A DNA stretch of 5,322 nt from an uncultured Alphaproteobacteria bacterium (GTDB taxonomy: Bacteria; Pseudomonadota; Alphaproteobacteria; RF32; CAG-239). Positions 4,977-5,322 of this stretch are shown in pieces. The DNA is taken from contig CATGXW010000078.1 in the NCBI GenBank assembly GCA_949542085.1, positions 1 to 5,322 of the forward strand. The letters run 5' to 3'. The position numbers and the translations under genes are program-made. The stretch's first letter is position 1; every line of letters starts with the position of its first letter. The notes beneath the pieces are model-generated. The model did no database searches and was not told the origin of the DNA. It saw only the letters and a program-made list of their open reading frames with translations.

Positions 4977-5322
4977 ATGAAGCATTCTCTTTCTTTATTA
5001 TGTTTAGCAGCGCTAAGCTACCTGTTCCCGTCTCACAACGCGACAGCCCTAAGCCTCTCGGAACTTGATCCCACACCCGTAGAACTGAACTCCGCTTCTG
5101 TTTCAGATGATGTTTATCAAACCGCCGGCATCTATCACATTGTTGATTACAGCAAGAAGATGGAAAGCTTTTACGGCAAGCGTGTCAATGAAGACGGTAA
5201 AGAAGCTGTCTCTCGCACCTGTGAACAATACGGGCTTGTCGGAAACTGCGCGGCGCCGTCTGTCGGCAAAGGCGTTAAACATCCGATTGCCGGTCTGACC
5301 TGTTATGAGAAATGCGTTTCCT
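4977..5322 (+). CDS. Secreted cysteine-containing protein, 3'-truncated by window edge
   Basis: The frame starts at 4977 and is open to the end of the window (115 complete codons). GGAGG five bases upstream and the promoter at 4905 fix the start. Residues 1-24 form a clear Sec signal peptide: Lys2, a hydrophobic core at about 5-17, and A-T-A before a likely cut after residue 24. The mature part starts with a Ser-, Pro- and Glu-rich segment, then a region with Tyr, Lys and Gly. From residue 82 four Cys follow in the pattern C-x8-C-x17-C-x3-C (82, 91, 109, 113), which suggests disulfides in the periplasm or outside the cell. The last segment (GLTCYEKC) resembles, from memory only, Cys-containing repeat units in uncharacterised surface proteins of gut alphaproteobacteria. 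No function is assigned. An overlapping frame at 5107-5298 is a shadow without start signals. Confidence 0.8.
   Translation, partial: MKHSLSLLCLAALSYLFPSHNATALSLSELDPTPVELNSASVSDDVYQTAGIYHIVDYSKKMESFYGKRVNEDGKEAVSRTCEQYGLVGNCAAPSVGKGVKHPIAGLTCYEKCVS

Noticed and set aside
4941..5093. A 10-bp inverted repeat: GGAGTTCAGT (4941-4950) and its reverse complement at 5084-5093.
   Set aside because: The arms are 133 bases apart, one inside coding sequence. Ten-base matches are expected by chance in a window of this size.

Overview
The window looks like ordinary chromosome from a Gram-negative bacterium of low-to-middle G+C. The Gram-negative call rests on a signal-peptide-bearing, porin-like protein and a membrane-anchored SIMPL-domain protein, both expected at the outer membrane or periplasm. 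A host-associated alphaproteobacterium would fit the protein styles, but no marker gene here proves it, so lineage is a weak inference. There are eight genes, two of them cut by the window edges. I see no rRNA, tRNA, CRISPR array, insertion sequence or origin, and no gene-free stretch longer than about 180 bases.

Left part (1-1590): a leftward, 3'-truncated porin-like gene is divergent from a rightward pair of small soluble proteins of unknown function (126 and 116 aa). The pair shares an N-terminal S-[LI]-E-T-P-E block, an internal Y-F-(x20)-D-A-P spacing and a near-identical 20-base element just before each start. Neither has a Shine-Dalgarno sequence. I read them as divergent tandem paralogs, closed by a strong hairpin terminator.

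Middle part (1650-4490): a 109-aa three-helix membrane protein, a 530-aa FAD-dependent dehydrogenase of the COG2509 type, and a 255-aa SIMPL (DUF541) protein lie in a row, all with strong Shine-Dalgarno sequences and ending at a terminator. The last two are probably one transcript. A perfect 7-bp dyad touches the ribosome-binding site of the dehydrogenase gene and may be an operator or a translational hairpin.

Right part (4530-5322): an 88-aa three-helix membrane protein sits alone between two terminators with a very short leader and no Shine-Dalgarno sequence. After it, a promoter with a consensus -35 box drives a secreted cysteine-containing protein that runs off the window. Both genes carry the same 11-base extended -10 block.

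Firm functional assignments are limited to the FAD dehydrogenase and the SIMPL protein; the porin call is moderate. The other five genes are not recognised. The most interesting unexplained unit is the tandem small-protein pair with its shared leader; nothing in the window amounts to a clearly new defence or mobile system.
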